Assembly (NCBI GenBank): GCA_035315125.1
Contig: DATFYI010000126.1
Span: forward strand, 1 to 5,238
DNA length: 5,238 nucleotides
Direction: 5' to 3'
From: DATFYI01 sp035315125
GTDB lineage: Bacteria > Chloroflexota > Anaerolineae > Anaerolineales > Anaerolineaceae
Positions 1-5,238 of the stretch are shown here, piece by piece (position 1 is the stretch's first letter; each line of letters opens with the position of its first letter). Position numbers and translations under genes: made by a program. Under the pieces are notes generated by a model, which saw only the letters and a program-made list of their open reading frames with translations, was not told where the DNA came from and did no database searches.

Positions 1-688
1 CGATCACCCTGGATGAGGAGTTCTCTGACCAGGGTCTTGGTTTCTTCGATCAACCACAGCCATTCGGACGGGACGGTTTGCTTGAGCTCATGCAAGGTTC
101 GTCCGACCCAACGGCGGACGTGAAATTGGCAGATCTGCTGTTCTAGTTGCAGTTCCTCAGCCACCTGCTTGTAACTAGCCAGATCATCGGTGACGATTAC
201 ACTTACCCCCAGACGCTGCATCAGCGGTTCAAGAAATCGCTTCACGGCCTGCGGATCCTTTTCATCCGTATAGCCCAGCGTGACCGGCTGTCCTGTCCCC
301 ATGTCCACTGCTACCAATACAGGTTGGGTCTTCCCCCAACCACGCACATAGGCCCCATCCACTCCCAATACCCGCACTGGTTGCCAATAGCGCTGTAGTT
401 CCAGTTGGCGGGCACGTTTTTGAACATCCCGCCAGGCACTCATTCGTCCGAGCTTGACCCCAAAAGCCCCATACAAGGCCACCAATCCACGGTAGCTCAG
501 CCTCAGTTTCCACCCAATTGCCGCCAACACCTGCGTGCGCTGTGTCTGGCTGGCTCGTTCTACCTCTTGGGGATAATGTCGGAACGTCCGATGACAGCGA
601 CAGCAGCGATAGCTATAGACCAAACTTCGCTTAGGTGGGGATCTCGTAACGTTTTCGTTTCCCCTCCCCAGCGTAGAAAGATTCCCAT
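1..688 (-). pseudogene. DDE transposase, 3' end beyond the window, 5' end apparently decayed
   Basis: Read from about 659 down to the left edge, the minus strand gives one open frame with clear transposase features. There is a zinc-knuckle half (YRCCRCHRTFRHYP, codons 611-570), then a region ending in SAWRDVQ. The first catalytic aspartate is in VLGVDGAYVRGWGK (Asp codon 359-357) and the second in VIVTDDLASYK (188-183). QFHVRRWVGRTLHELK follows. The catalytic glutamate would lie left of position 1. Similar proteins occur in Anaerolineae, from memory; I do not assign an IS family. The only usable start in this frame is a TTG at 623, which gives a protein without the first CPxC half of the zinc ribbon. 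A shifted frame from an ATG at 688 encodes FLRWGGETKTLRD at the expected distance, which looks like a mutated CPRCGG knuckle. The most likely reading is a copy with a frameshift near 625-645 and lost cysteines. Transposase identity is strong; pseudogene status is inferred. Confidence 0.7.
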
Positions 689-934
689 TAAAGAAATTAA
701 AAGTGAGTTCTAAAAATGCCAGGTGTTATGTTGTAACTGTCACCGGCGAATTATATCGAAAGAACAAGGTTGGTTTAGAAAATGACTTGATTCATTTAGA
801 AATTTTAAGGGATTTGCTAACAAAGTAGTCATTTATGAAACGGTTTAAATTCTTTACATCGGTCTTCAATCTGGTAATAGTCAGGTTAATAAACAAAATA
901 GTTACAATGCATATTGGTTTTATTGTCAGAACAC

Positions 935-2182
935 TTAAACAATATAAAATGATCCTGCGCATTCTTCTAGGAACAACCCTTGAGGAATAAATTGTCGACC
1001 AAAAATAATCCTTAGCGGGCGATTCGCAAAAAGCCAGACTGCCAAGAATGATGCAATCAGGTCTACTATAAACATGAAGGGGGATACATTGAACGCTATT
1101 ATGTTCGTCAAAACAAGGGCGGGTACAATTATAATGAGATCGATTAAAAATCCAATTAACATTCCGATTATCGTCATTCTATCGTAAAATTGTTGCGTCA
1201 GGGTAATCCCATTGGGCTTTCCTGACAGGAAGCCTAAAAGGATTGTATTGACAGAAAGATTTGACATAATCAGTAGGTTTGGTGAAATAGCTAAATCTTT
1301 TGGGTTATAGCCATTCTGTTTTCCCAAGCCGGTAAGTGCTTGGATTTTTTTTGCAAAGTCATCGCGAAGAAGTTCTATGCCTAATTGATTTACATCTTCA
1401 TCGTTTAATTTCACATATTTTTCATCTAGCGTTTTTAATAATCTTGGTAATGATGTCGGATCCTTTTTATTAAATGATTTAATTTGATTCATTGAAGAGG
1501 CATATTCTAGATGTCCAAGTTCTTTAAGCATTATCTCTCTGAATCGATTACGATCCCATCCAAAAAATATTGTTAATTGTAAAATCCATTCGCGTGCCCG
1601 GTCGAGTTGATTTGATATTCGTGAGCGATAAAAGTACGCATACAATGCTGAGATTAAGACCAGGAGCGGGGCGCCTGCTATTATTTGTGCTGCATTTAAC
1701 CCAAGCACAGAAGGGATGATAGATTCGAGCAATTTGTCTAGTAGACCGCGGAATAAAAGTACTATTAAAACAAGGATGCTTAAGCTAACTGGGGATTTTA
1801 AAGCCATATCTTTTATGACTTGATCCCAGTTTGCTAGATCAAAAAAACTAGCTATTGAAATATTGGCAAGGGGCTCTAAAGTTTTCTCTATATGTTCCTT
1901 AAGGTTTGTAATTATATCTTCTTCCGTATCCACTGGCTTTGGGATTAATTCTCGCGAAATATTCTTATTTTCCTGGATCAGTCGTACTGCCGACCCTCTA
2001 CTTTCTAAGGTAACCTTTATTTGTTCGGCACTCTTATATGCCTTCTCAGCAGTATCGAAAGTTTTCAGCGAGGCTTGAAAAGCAGCTTCTGGATTCGTGT
2101 CATCCCACCAATCTACAGACCATCGCGAAGGGAATGCTAAACTAGGGCGGACGCTTAAAGTGATATTTTTTATACCATTCAT
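935..2182 (-). CDS. Multi-pass membrane protein of unknown function (415 aa)
   Basis: I do not recognise this protein. The start is taken at the ATG at 2182 because AAGGAAG stands six bases before it. The open frame also allows a TTG at 2200, but that has only an A-tract upstream. Residues 1-125 are hydrophilic and include an odd tryptophan-rich patch (SRWSVDWWDD, about 20-29) and a charged, probably helical stretch at about 35-75. Strongly hydrophobic segments lie at about 130-148 and 160-184. They are followed by a soluble loop of about 115 residues rich in charged residues (185-300). Further hydrophobic segments lie at about 300-320 (weaker), 337-364 and 368-386, and a 29-residue tail ends in CAGSFYIV. 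This predicts four or five membrane passes with a large central loop. No signal peptide, catalytic motif or nucleotide-binding motif is visible. It stands alone: its neighbours are transposase debris and gene-free DNA. The gene is clearly more AT-rich than the transposase and the cupin, which fits horizontal acquisition. No terminator hairpin is evident after the stop. Confidence 0.75.
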   Translation of the reverse strand: MNGIKNITLSVRPSLAFPSRWSVDWWDDTNPEAAFQASLKTFDTAEKAYKSAEQIKVTLESRGSAVRLIQENKNISRELIPKPVDTEEDIITNLKEHIEKTLEPLANISIASFFDLANWDQVIKDMALKSPVSLSILVLIVLLFRGLLDKLLESIIPSVLGLNAAQIIAGAPLLVLISALYAYFYRSRISNQLDRAREWILQLTIFFGWDRNRFREIMLKELGHLEYASSMNQIKSFNKKDPTSLPRLLKTLDEKYVKLNDEDVNQLGIELLRDDFAKKIQALTGLGKQNGYNPKDLAISPNLLIMSNLSVNTILLGFLSGKPNGITLTQQFYDRMTIIGMLIGFLIDLIIIVPALVLTNIIAFNVSPFMFIVDLIASFLAVWLFANRPLRIIFGRQFIPQGLFLEECAGSFYIV

Positions 2183-2187
2183 TAGTA

Positions 2188-2194
2188 GCTTCCT
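2188..2194 (-). promoter_or_regulatory. Ribosome binding site that decides the membrane-protein start
   Basis: On the minus strand AAGGAAG precedes the ATG at 2182 by a normal spacing of about five to six bases. The competing in-frame TTG at 2200 is preceded by nine consecutive A residues (T-tract 2202-2210 on the plus strand) and no purine-rich GG motif. The ATG is therefore the better start, removing six residues from the longest frame. Confidence 0.65.
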
Positions 2195-2236
2195 TAACAA
2201 GTTTTTTTTTATCTAGCTACCTGACAGTTTCATAAC

Positions 2237-2342
2237 AGGGAGGTGATTGGCGATGGAATTCCGGTAAAATCGGTTTTGCCTAACCAGTTTACAGGACGGA
2301 GATAGCCAATGCCAATCCCTGGTCCGTCCCCGAATCCCTCCT
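2237..2342. repeat. Nested imperfect inverted repeat (106 bases), possible structured RNA or MITE remnant
   Basis: Three stems nest here. The outer stem is AGGGAGG (2237-2243) with CCCTCCT (2336-2342). The middle stem is GATTGGCGATGG (2245-2256) with CCAATGCCAATC (2306-2317), 11 of 12 pairs matching. The inner hairpin is GGTAAAA (2263-2269) with TTTTGCC (2274-2280) around a TCGG tetraloop, with one G-T wobble. A competing stem GGACGGA (2294-2300) with TCCGTCC (2323-2329) could form an alternative fold. No open frame of any size covers it. It lies directly upstream of the oppositely oriented membrane-protein gene, so it could also affect transcription there. It could be a small RNA, the end of a miniature transposable element, or chance; I cannot assign a family. 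Confidence 0.45.
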
Positions 2343-2591
2343 CATTGTTGGTTGACATAAGTGCCTCTTTAAGAATAATCTAAGCATAAACTATTAGTCC
2401 ATTGCGGTCTAATCCCTTAAATGAATTTAGAAATTAGGCTTCAAGATGAACCAGGTTGTTTTGGGAAGGCTGAGTTATTCTTCGGGGGTAAATGAAATAC
2501 CTTCTCTGTATATAGCCCCACTACATAGAAGTTATATAAGTATTATATATTCTGCTGGCGAATTTACAAGCCAAACCCAAGAAACTTTACA

Positions 2592-2682
2592 ACATTGGGA
2601 TGACTGATAATAAATGATTTATTTACTTCAGACTTTGAATGTCGAACGAAGGACTGGTGTCACATCGTCCCAATGTCCTTCG
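2592..2682. repeat. Two overlapping inverted repeats
   Basis: ACATTGGGATGA (2592-2603) is the inverse of TCGTCCCAATGT (2665-2676) at 11 of 12 positions. CGAAGGAC (2647-2654) is the exact inverse of GTCCTTCG (2675-2682), with a 20-base loop. The two right arms share two bases, so both pairings could not form fully at once. Terminal repeats of a small element are one explanation, but I see no target-site duplication that would confirm it. Confidence 0.4.
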
Positions 2683-2847
2683 GGAGGAGCGGGCGGTGCC
2701 AGGGTGATCCCACCATTTTGCCCATCCCCGATTCACTCATTTCCAACAGAGGCACCTTCCCGTTCCATCCTGGAACCGGATCCAGCGCGATTGGGGCATG
2801 AGGTTTATTGCAGGCAAAATCTAATTTCAGGCAAAGGAAATAGTAGG

Positions 2848-2890
2848 CTCAGTGCCACTCCTGGTACTTTACCACTGCCTGGCACTTCAG
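2848..2890. repeat. Nested REP-like hairpin
   Basis: AGTGCCA (2851-2857) pairs exactly with TGGCACT (2880-2886), and flanking GCT/AGC (2848-2850 and 2888-2890) extends the stem around a small bulge. Inside, TGGTA (2862-2866) pairs with TACCA (2870-2874) around a three-base loop. Two stems separated by a C-rich internal loop resemble extragenic palindromic repeats. The next bases, read on the minus strand, are GTAGGGCGGGTTCGC, a motif I associate with dispersed intergenic repeats in many genomes. Copy number elsewhere in the genome is unknown. Confidence 0.5.
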
Positions 2891-2944
2891 CGAACCCGCC
2901 CTACAAGACTCAAACAAATAACCGCGACGTGGCTTCTTGTTAGC

Positions 2945-2967
2945 GCGGAGCCCGTAGGGTGCTCCGC
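2945..2967. repeat. Perfect 7-bp hairpin
   Basis: GCGGAGC (2945-2951) is the exact inverse of GCTCCGC (2961-2967), with a nine-base loop that contains GTAGGGT. It is not followed by a T-run on either strand, so it does not look like an intrinsic terminator. Closeness to the hairpin at 2848-2890 suggests both belong to one repeat cluster. Confidence 0.45.
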
Positions 2968-3123
2968 CAGGGCTCGAACCAGTAACCGACGGTTTAAAAG
3001 GACAACATCCGGAAAATGTTTCGCCCATTCAATGGTCAACCCGTTTTGCCCAGTCCATTGGACAGGTAGCAAAGAAAGTACATAAGAAAATTTGCAGAAA
3101 CGTTCAATTATCTTCCACAATCA

Positions 3124-3155
3124 TTCAACCACTTTGCCTTTCAAAGTGTCATAAT
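3124..3155 (+). promoter_or_regulatory. Candidate MerR-type promoter with dyad in a long spacer
   Basis: CACTTTG (3130-3136) and CAAAGTG (3142-3148) form a perfect dyad around CCTTT. A -10-like CATAAT (3150-3155, five of six to consensus) follows at once, and a weak -35-like TTCAAC (3124-3129, three of six) stands before it. The spacer is 20 bases and the dyad fills it. Overlong spacers of 19-20 bases occupied by a dyad are the known hallmark of promoters activated by MerR-family proteins. The site points towards the DUF362-cupin genes but lies about 245 bases before the DUF362 start, which would mean a long leader. The layout is seen; the function is inferred. Confidence 0.35.
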
Positions 3156-3170
3156 GACAATTGGTTGTAA

Positions 3171-3190
3171 TTTCCTCCTAAATTAGGAAA
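3171..3190. promoter_or_regulatory. Small palindromic site, possible operator
   Basis: TTTCCT (3171-3176) is the exact inverse of AGGAAA (3185-3190). An alternative palindrome, CCTAA-A-TTAGG, lies within it at 3177-3187. It begins about 15 bases after the -10-like element of the candidate promoter, near where transcription would start. It could be an operator or a leader hairpin; such short AT-rich palindromes also arise by chance. Confidence 0.25.
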
Positions 3191-3280
3191 AATAGAACGG
3201 AAAAAATGTATCGTCGTGAAGCATAACTCTGGATGGCATTAACTGCAACGGCCTCCCTCGATGCCTGTCAGAAATTAGCC

Positions 3281-3311
3281 GTTAGACAGCAATTGTTGGC
3301 CCGCTGCTAAC
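3281..3311 (+). repeat. Bulged hairpin upstream of the DUF362 gene
   Basis: GTTAGACAGC (3281-3290) pairs with GCTGCTAAC (3303-3311) through nine base pairs with one bulged A; the loop is 12 bases. It is not followed by a T-run, so it is not a clear terminator. If the promoter at 3124-3155 is used, this hairpin would lie in the leader of the operon transcript. TAACTGCA occurs both before it (3240-3247) and at its right arm (3308-3315). Confidence 0.3.
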
Positions 3312-3399
3312 TGCATCACAAACGGCCACACAGCTTCCAGATCTCCCGGCAAACTCACAAACAGAAATTCGTCAAGAAATAATAATAAAAGAAGGTAAG

Positions 3400-4263
3400 A
3401 TGATAGCTAGAGTATATATGACAAAAAACATCAGCGCTGATGGACTGATGAAGATTTACAAAACCCTTGGTTGCAAAGCTAATGGAAAAGTCGCTGTTAA
3501 GATATCAAGCGGCGAACCGGGTGGACATTATTTCCTGTCAACCAATTTGATCGCCCCGCTGGTGAAAGATGTAAATGGCACTATTGTGGAATGCAACACG
3601 GCTTACGGCGGTGGGCGGGCAGATACGGCCTCGCATTTACGTGTAATGAAAGAACATGGCTTCTCTGCCATTGCGCCTGTTGACGTGATGGATGCAGATG
3701 GAACTATGGACCTTCCCATAACTGGAGGCAAACATCTCAAGAAAGATGTTGTTGGCTCCCATTTTGCCAACTATGATTTTGTGATCAATCTGGCACACTT
3801 TAAGGGCCATGCCATGGGCGGTTTTGGTGGCGTCATCAAAAATATGTCCATCGGTATCGGCTCATCAATGGGTAAGAGTCTCATCCATAGCGCAGGCCAG
3901 GAAACGACCGGATTCGGCCTTAACACTCCGCAGGATGATTTTCTTGAATCCATGGCAGAGGCAGCCAAAGGTGTGGCAAATTACATGGGCGAGAACATTC
4001 TATATATCGATGTGATGAACAATTTGTCCGTAGATTGTGATTGTGACAGCCATCCCGCCAGGCCAACCATGCAGGATATTGGCATCTTGGCTTCAATCGA
4101 TCCTGTTGCGCTGGATCAGGCTTGCGTTGATCTCATCTATGCTGCGCCTGACGGCAAAGATTTAATTGAACGCATGGAATCGCGCCATGCTATCCATACA
4201 CTGGAACACGCCGAAAAGATTGGTCTTGGCAGCCGCAAATATGAACTTGTAAATATTGAGTGA
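3400..4263 (+). CDS. DUF362 domain-containing protein, short form (287 aa)
   Basis: The protein belongs to the DUF362 family, whose biochemical role is largely unsettled; many members carry or accompany iron-sulfur domains. The hallmark block is at residues 133-154: HFKGHAMGG, then GGVIKNMSIGIGS. Other typical segments are VAVKISSGEPGG (31-42), NTAYGGGRADT (66-76), a CDCD cluster (213-216) followed by DIGILASIDPVALDQACVD (226-244), and a C-terminal HTLEHAEKIGLGSRKYEL (266-283). No ferredoxin domain with four spaced cysteines is present and the frame ends naturally, so this is the single-domain form. The ATG at 3400 has GAAGG four bases before it and keeps the first strand (ARVYMTK); the ATG at 3418 would cut it off. 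There is no signal peptide, so it is probably cytoplasmic. The cupin gene begins 15 bases after the stop, suggesting one transcript. A redox or metal-linked role is a guess from family context. Confidence 0.9.
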   Translation: MIARVYMTKNISADGLMKIYKTLGCKANGKVAVKISSGEPGGHYFLSTNLIAPLVKDVNGTIVECNTAYGGGRADTASHLRVMKEHGFSAIAPVDVMDADGTMDLPITGGKHLKKDVVGSHFANYDFVINLAHFKGHAMGGFGGVIKNMSIGIGSSMGKSLIHSAGQETTGFGLNTPQDDFLESMAEAAKGVANYMGENILYIDVMNNLSVDCDCDSHPARPTMQDIGILASIDPVALDQACVDLIYAAPDGKDLIERMESRHAIHTLEHAEKIGLGSRKYELVNIE

Positions 4264-4278
4264 AGTAAAAGGATATAC

Positions 4279-4704
4279 ATGATGGAAAATAAAGATTTAT
4301 CAAACAGCGTGATCTTTTCGAAAGGTGAACTACTGCCCGAGCAATTCAGAAAGAACTTTATCGGTCAGACTTACCTTAATATGATCGTTCCCTCTACCTC
4401 GCCATTGGGTTGTCCCATCGGCAATGTGACTTTTGCGCCAGGCTCCCGCAACAACTGGCATAAACATCCGGGCGGACAGATTCTGCTGGTTACCGGCGGA
4501 CGTGGTTGGTATCAGGAGGAAGGCAAAGCGGCGCGCGAACTGCATGCAGGCGACGTGGTGGAGATACCATCCAACGTCAAGCACTGGCACGGCGCTGCGA
4601 AAGACAGCTGGTTTGTCCATATCGCAATCGAAGCCAACGCGAAAGCGGGACCTGCCGAGTGGATGGAACCTGTCACAGACGAAGAATACTTTAAGCTGAA
4701 ATAA
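4279..4704 (+). CDS. Small single-domain cupin, hydroxynitrile-lyase-like subfamily (141 aa)
   Basis: This is a compact cupin barrel with both metal-binding motifs. Motif 1 is around WHKHPGGQ (60-67), giving ligands His61, His63 and Gln67, followed by LLVTGGRGWYQEEG (69-82). Motif 2 is GDVVEIPSNVKHWHGA (91-106), giving His102, with His104 and His114 near the site. The His-His-Gln-His set and the ending EWMEPVTDEEYF match, as I remember them, the small manganese cupins that include the Granulicella hydroxynitrile lyase GtHNL. Most relatives have unknown substrates and are simply listed beside carboxymuconolactone decarboxylase-family genes, so cyanohydrin chemistry should not be assumed. AAAAGGA (4267-4273) serves as ribosome binding site. 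Two adjacent ATG codons (4279 and 4282) are possible starts; the first is five bases from the site, the second eight. It probably shares a transcript with the DUF362 gene. No clear terminator hairpin follows. Confidence 0.9.
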   Translation: MMENKDLSNSVIFSKGELLPEQFRKNFIGQTYLNMIVPSTSPLGCPIGNVTFAPGSRNNWHKHPGGQILLVTGGRGWYQEEGKAARELHAGDVVEIPSNVKHWHGAAKDSWFVHIAIEANAKAGPAEWMEPVTDEEYFKLK

Positions 4705-4768
4705 CTTGTCCTAAAACTTGAACATGAAGGCCACTCCAATGGCTACACTGCTGGCTAGAGATGATCAT

Positions 4769-4950
4769 ATGAAAATCACTGAAGTAAATGAACGAGTGTG
4801 CCGGGTTGGTTCAATAAGCTGACAAGACCTTTGAAGCCTAGAATAATCTTGAAAAAGCGGTGGGAACACCTTTAGGTTAGAATAAAAGAAGTGCAAAAAA
4901 CACCGGACTCGTTGGACCACAAGATTGAAGTGTATGAAATGCTGGTCTAA
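4769..4950 (+). pseudogene. Decayed MerR-family regulator, internally deleted and frameshifted
   Basis: The N-terminal start of a MerR regulator, MKITEVNERV, begins at the ATG at 4769 and meets a TGA at 4820. In another frame, from about 4810 to the TAA at 4948-4950, lies the C-terminal dimerisation helix. It reads roughly LKPRIILKKRWEHL, a TAG at 4873, then VRIKEVQKTPDSLDHKIEVY and EMLV. This matches the usual ending of the small (about 120-135 aa) MerR proteins linked to aldo/keto reductase and CMD clusters (EMQKTLERLNYKIEVYE, from memory). The winged helix-turn-helix, normally with a TLRYYERIGL-like segment, is missing, so about 65-70 codons appear to have been lost near 4798-4810. What remains could not bind DNA. 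It lies in the same direction as the flanking genes, 47 bases before the CMD-family gene, where an intact regulator would be expected. Confidence 0.75.
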
Positions 4951-4954
4951 GACC
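4944..4954. promoter_or_regulatory. 11-bp palindrome between the MerR remnant and the CMD-family gene
   Basis: GGTCT-A-AGACC is perfectly symmetric and overlaps the stop codon of the MerR remnant. A TAGAAT (4964-4969) resembling a -10 element follows downstream. An operator for a promoter driving the CMD-family gene is possible, but no convincing -35 is visible. The palindrome overlaps former coding sequence, so chance is likely. Confidence 0.2.
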
Positions 4955-4997
4955 GGAGAATACATAGAATATTTTGTTTAAAAGGAGAGATAAAACC

Positions 4998-5238
4998 ATG
5001 CCCATTAGTGAAATGGCAAAAAAAAATCATGAGAAGTTATTCCCAAATCGCAGATCAACGCTCATAATAAGCGATCCGGAACTGATTGAGGTATTCGACA
5101 ATTTTGCTTTTGATGAAGTGCTTGATTATGGAAATTTGGATACCCGAACCAGGTTAATGGTCACCCTGGCATCCATGATTGCCAGCCAGGCTCTGGCTGA
5201 ATATAAAGTGATGCTGGGTGGCGCACTGAATGTGGGGG
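4998..5238 (+). CDS. Carboxymuconolactone decarboxylase family (AhpD-fold) protein, 3' end beyond the window
   Basis: The first 80 residues are visible. MAKKNHEKLFPN (6-17), SDPELIEVFDNFAFDEVL (25-42), YGNLDTRTRLMVTLASMIA (44-62) and EYKVMLGGALNVG (68-80) follow the typical all-helical CMD/AhpD pattern; about 30-50 further residues would be expected. No cysteine occurs in the visible part, so the redox CxxC motif of AhpD peroxidase partners is absent at its usual place. This is the non-redox type, despite the family name, and true carboxymuconolactone decarboxylation cannot be assumed. The ATG at 4998 has a strong AGGAG (4983-4987) with a slightly long ten-base spacing. The gene lies 293 bases after the cupin, separated from it by the MerR remnant, so it may be co-transcribed with the upstream pair or have its own promoter. 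Confidence 0.88.
   Translation, partial: MPISEMAKKNHEKLFPNRRSTLIISDPELIEVFDNFAFDEVLDYGNLDTRTRLMVTLASMIASQALAEYKVMLGGALNVG

Larger units (their letters stand above)
2183..3399. other. Gene-free stretch of about 1.2 kb, palindrome-rich
   Basis: No convincing gene is visible on either strand. Open frames at 2614-2943 and 2852-3085 (plus) and 2887-3120 (minus) overlap each other. They have low-complexity, Pro/Ser/Arg-rich or otherwise unremarkable translations, no good ribosome binding site and no recognisable motif, so I treat them as chance. Positions 2343-2590 are AT-rich and show nothing I can name. Positions 2590-3060 are GC-richer and hold several hairpins, listed separately. Shorter inverted pairs occur too, such as CAATGG at 3030-3035 with CCATTG at 3055-3060. 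The stretch looks like mobile-element debris or extragenic palindromic repeats between two unrelated loci. Its last 280 bases carry the possible control region of the downstream operon. Confidence 0.6.

Noticed and set aside
405..713. Plus-strand frames across the transposase region (also 147-398)
   Set aside because: They are antisense to the clearly transposase-coding minus strand and have no family motifs.
835..990. 51-codon plus-strand frame encoding a basic, hydrophobic peptide
   Set aside because: It has no ribosome binding site and overlaps the end of the membrane-protein gene on the other strand; AT-rich chance frame.
2202..2210. T-run of nine as a plus-strand terminator
   Set aside because: No GC-rich stem precedes it, and no plus-strand gene lies upstream.
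2253..2267. Strong GGAGGTGATT before an ATG, as in a leader peptide
   Set aside because: The frame stops after four codons (MEFR), and the GGAGG is part of the outer stem of the inverted repeat.
2309..2383. 24-codon frame MPIPGPSPNPSSLLVD... preceded by ACGGAG
   Set aside because: It is very short, lies within the nested inverted repeat, and matches no peptide family I know.
2614..2943. 109-codon plus-strand frame
   Set aside because: It spans several hairpins, has a Pro/Ser/Arg-rich translation with no motif, and has no clear ribosome binding site; it probably arises by chance in GC-richer repeat DNA.
2887..3120. 77-codon minus-strand frame, and a GGTTCGAGCCC-like stretch on the minus strand near 2970 suggesting a tRNA T-arm
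   Set aside because: The T-stem pairs poorly, no acceptor, D or anticodon stems can be built around it, and the frame has no recognisable motif or binding site.

Overview
The window looks like an accessory segment of an anaerobic or facultative bacterium. The transposase remnant and the DUF362/cupin/carboxymuconolactone-decarboxylase gene set remind me of Anaerolineae (Chloroflexota) and of Clostridia. That placement is from memory of such proteins, not from a search, and is weak. Base composition is patchy: the transposase and cupin are GC-richer, while the membrane-protein gene and much of the spacer are AT-rich. This fits a mosaic region.

Layout. (1) Positions 1-688, minus strand: a DDE transposase that runs off the left edge. 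Its second zinc knuckle and first two catalytic aspartates are visible, but its 5' end looks decayed. (2) Positions 935-2182, minus strand: an orphan 415-residue multi-pass membrane protein that I do not recognise. The ATG with a good ribosome binding site is preferred over an upstream TTG. (3) Positions 2183-3399: about 1.2 kb with no convincing gene. It is rich in inverted repeats, including a nested structure at 2237-2342 and REP-like hairpins near 2850-2970. A MerR-like promoter candidate sits near its right end. (4) Positions 3400-5238, plus strand: a short-form DUF362 protein and a small cupin, 15 bases apart, then a decayed MerR-family regulator, then the start of a carboxymuconolactone decarboxylase-family (AhpD-fold) protein cut by the right edge.

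DUF362, cupin and CMD-family proteins recur together in anaerobes, often with flavodoxin or aldo/keto reductase genes and a MerR regulator. They are probably an inducible redox or detoxification module; the substrate cannot be read from the sequence. The most informative observation is that the MerR gene has lost its DNA-binding part. About 1.6 kb upstream, a promoter-like site keeps the dyad-in-a-long-spacer layout typical of MerR targets, so the operon may have lost its local regulator.

I found no tRNA, rRNA, CRISPR array or recognisable defence system. The least explained items are the membrane protein and the 106-base structured element just upstream of it.
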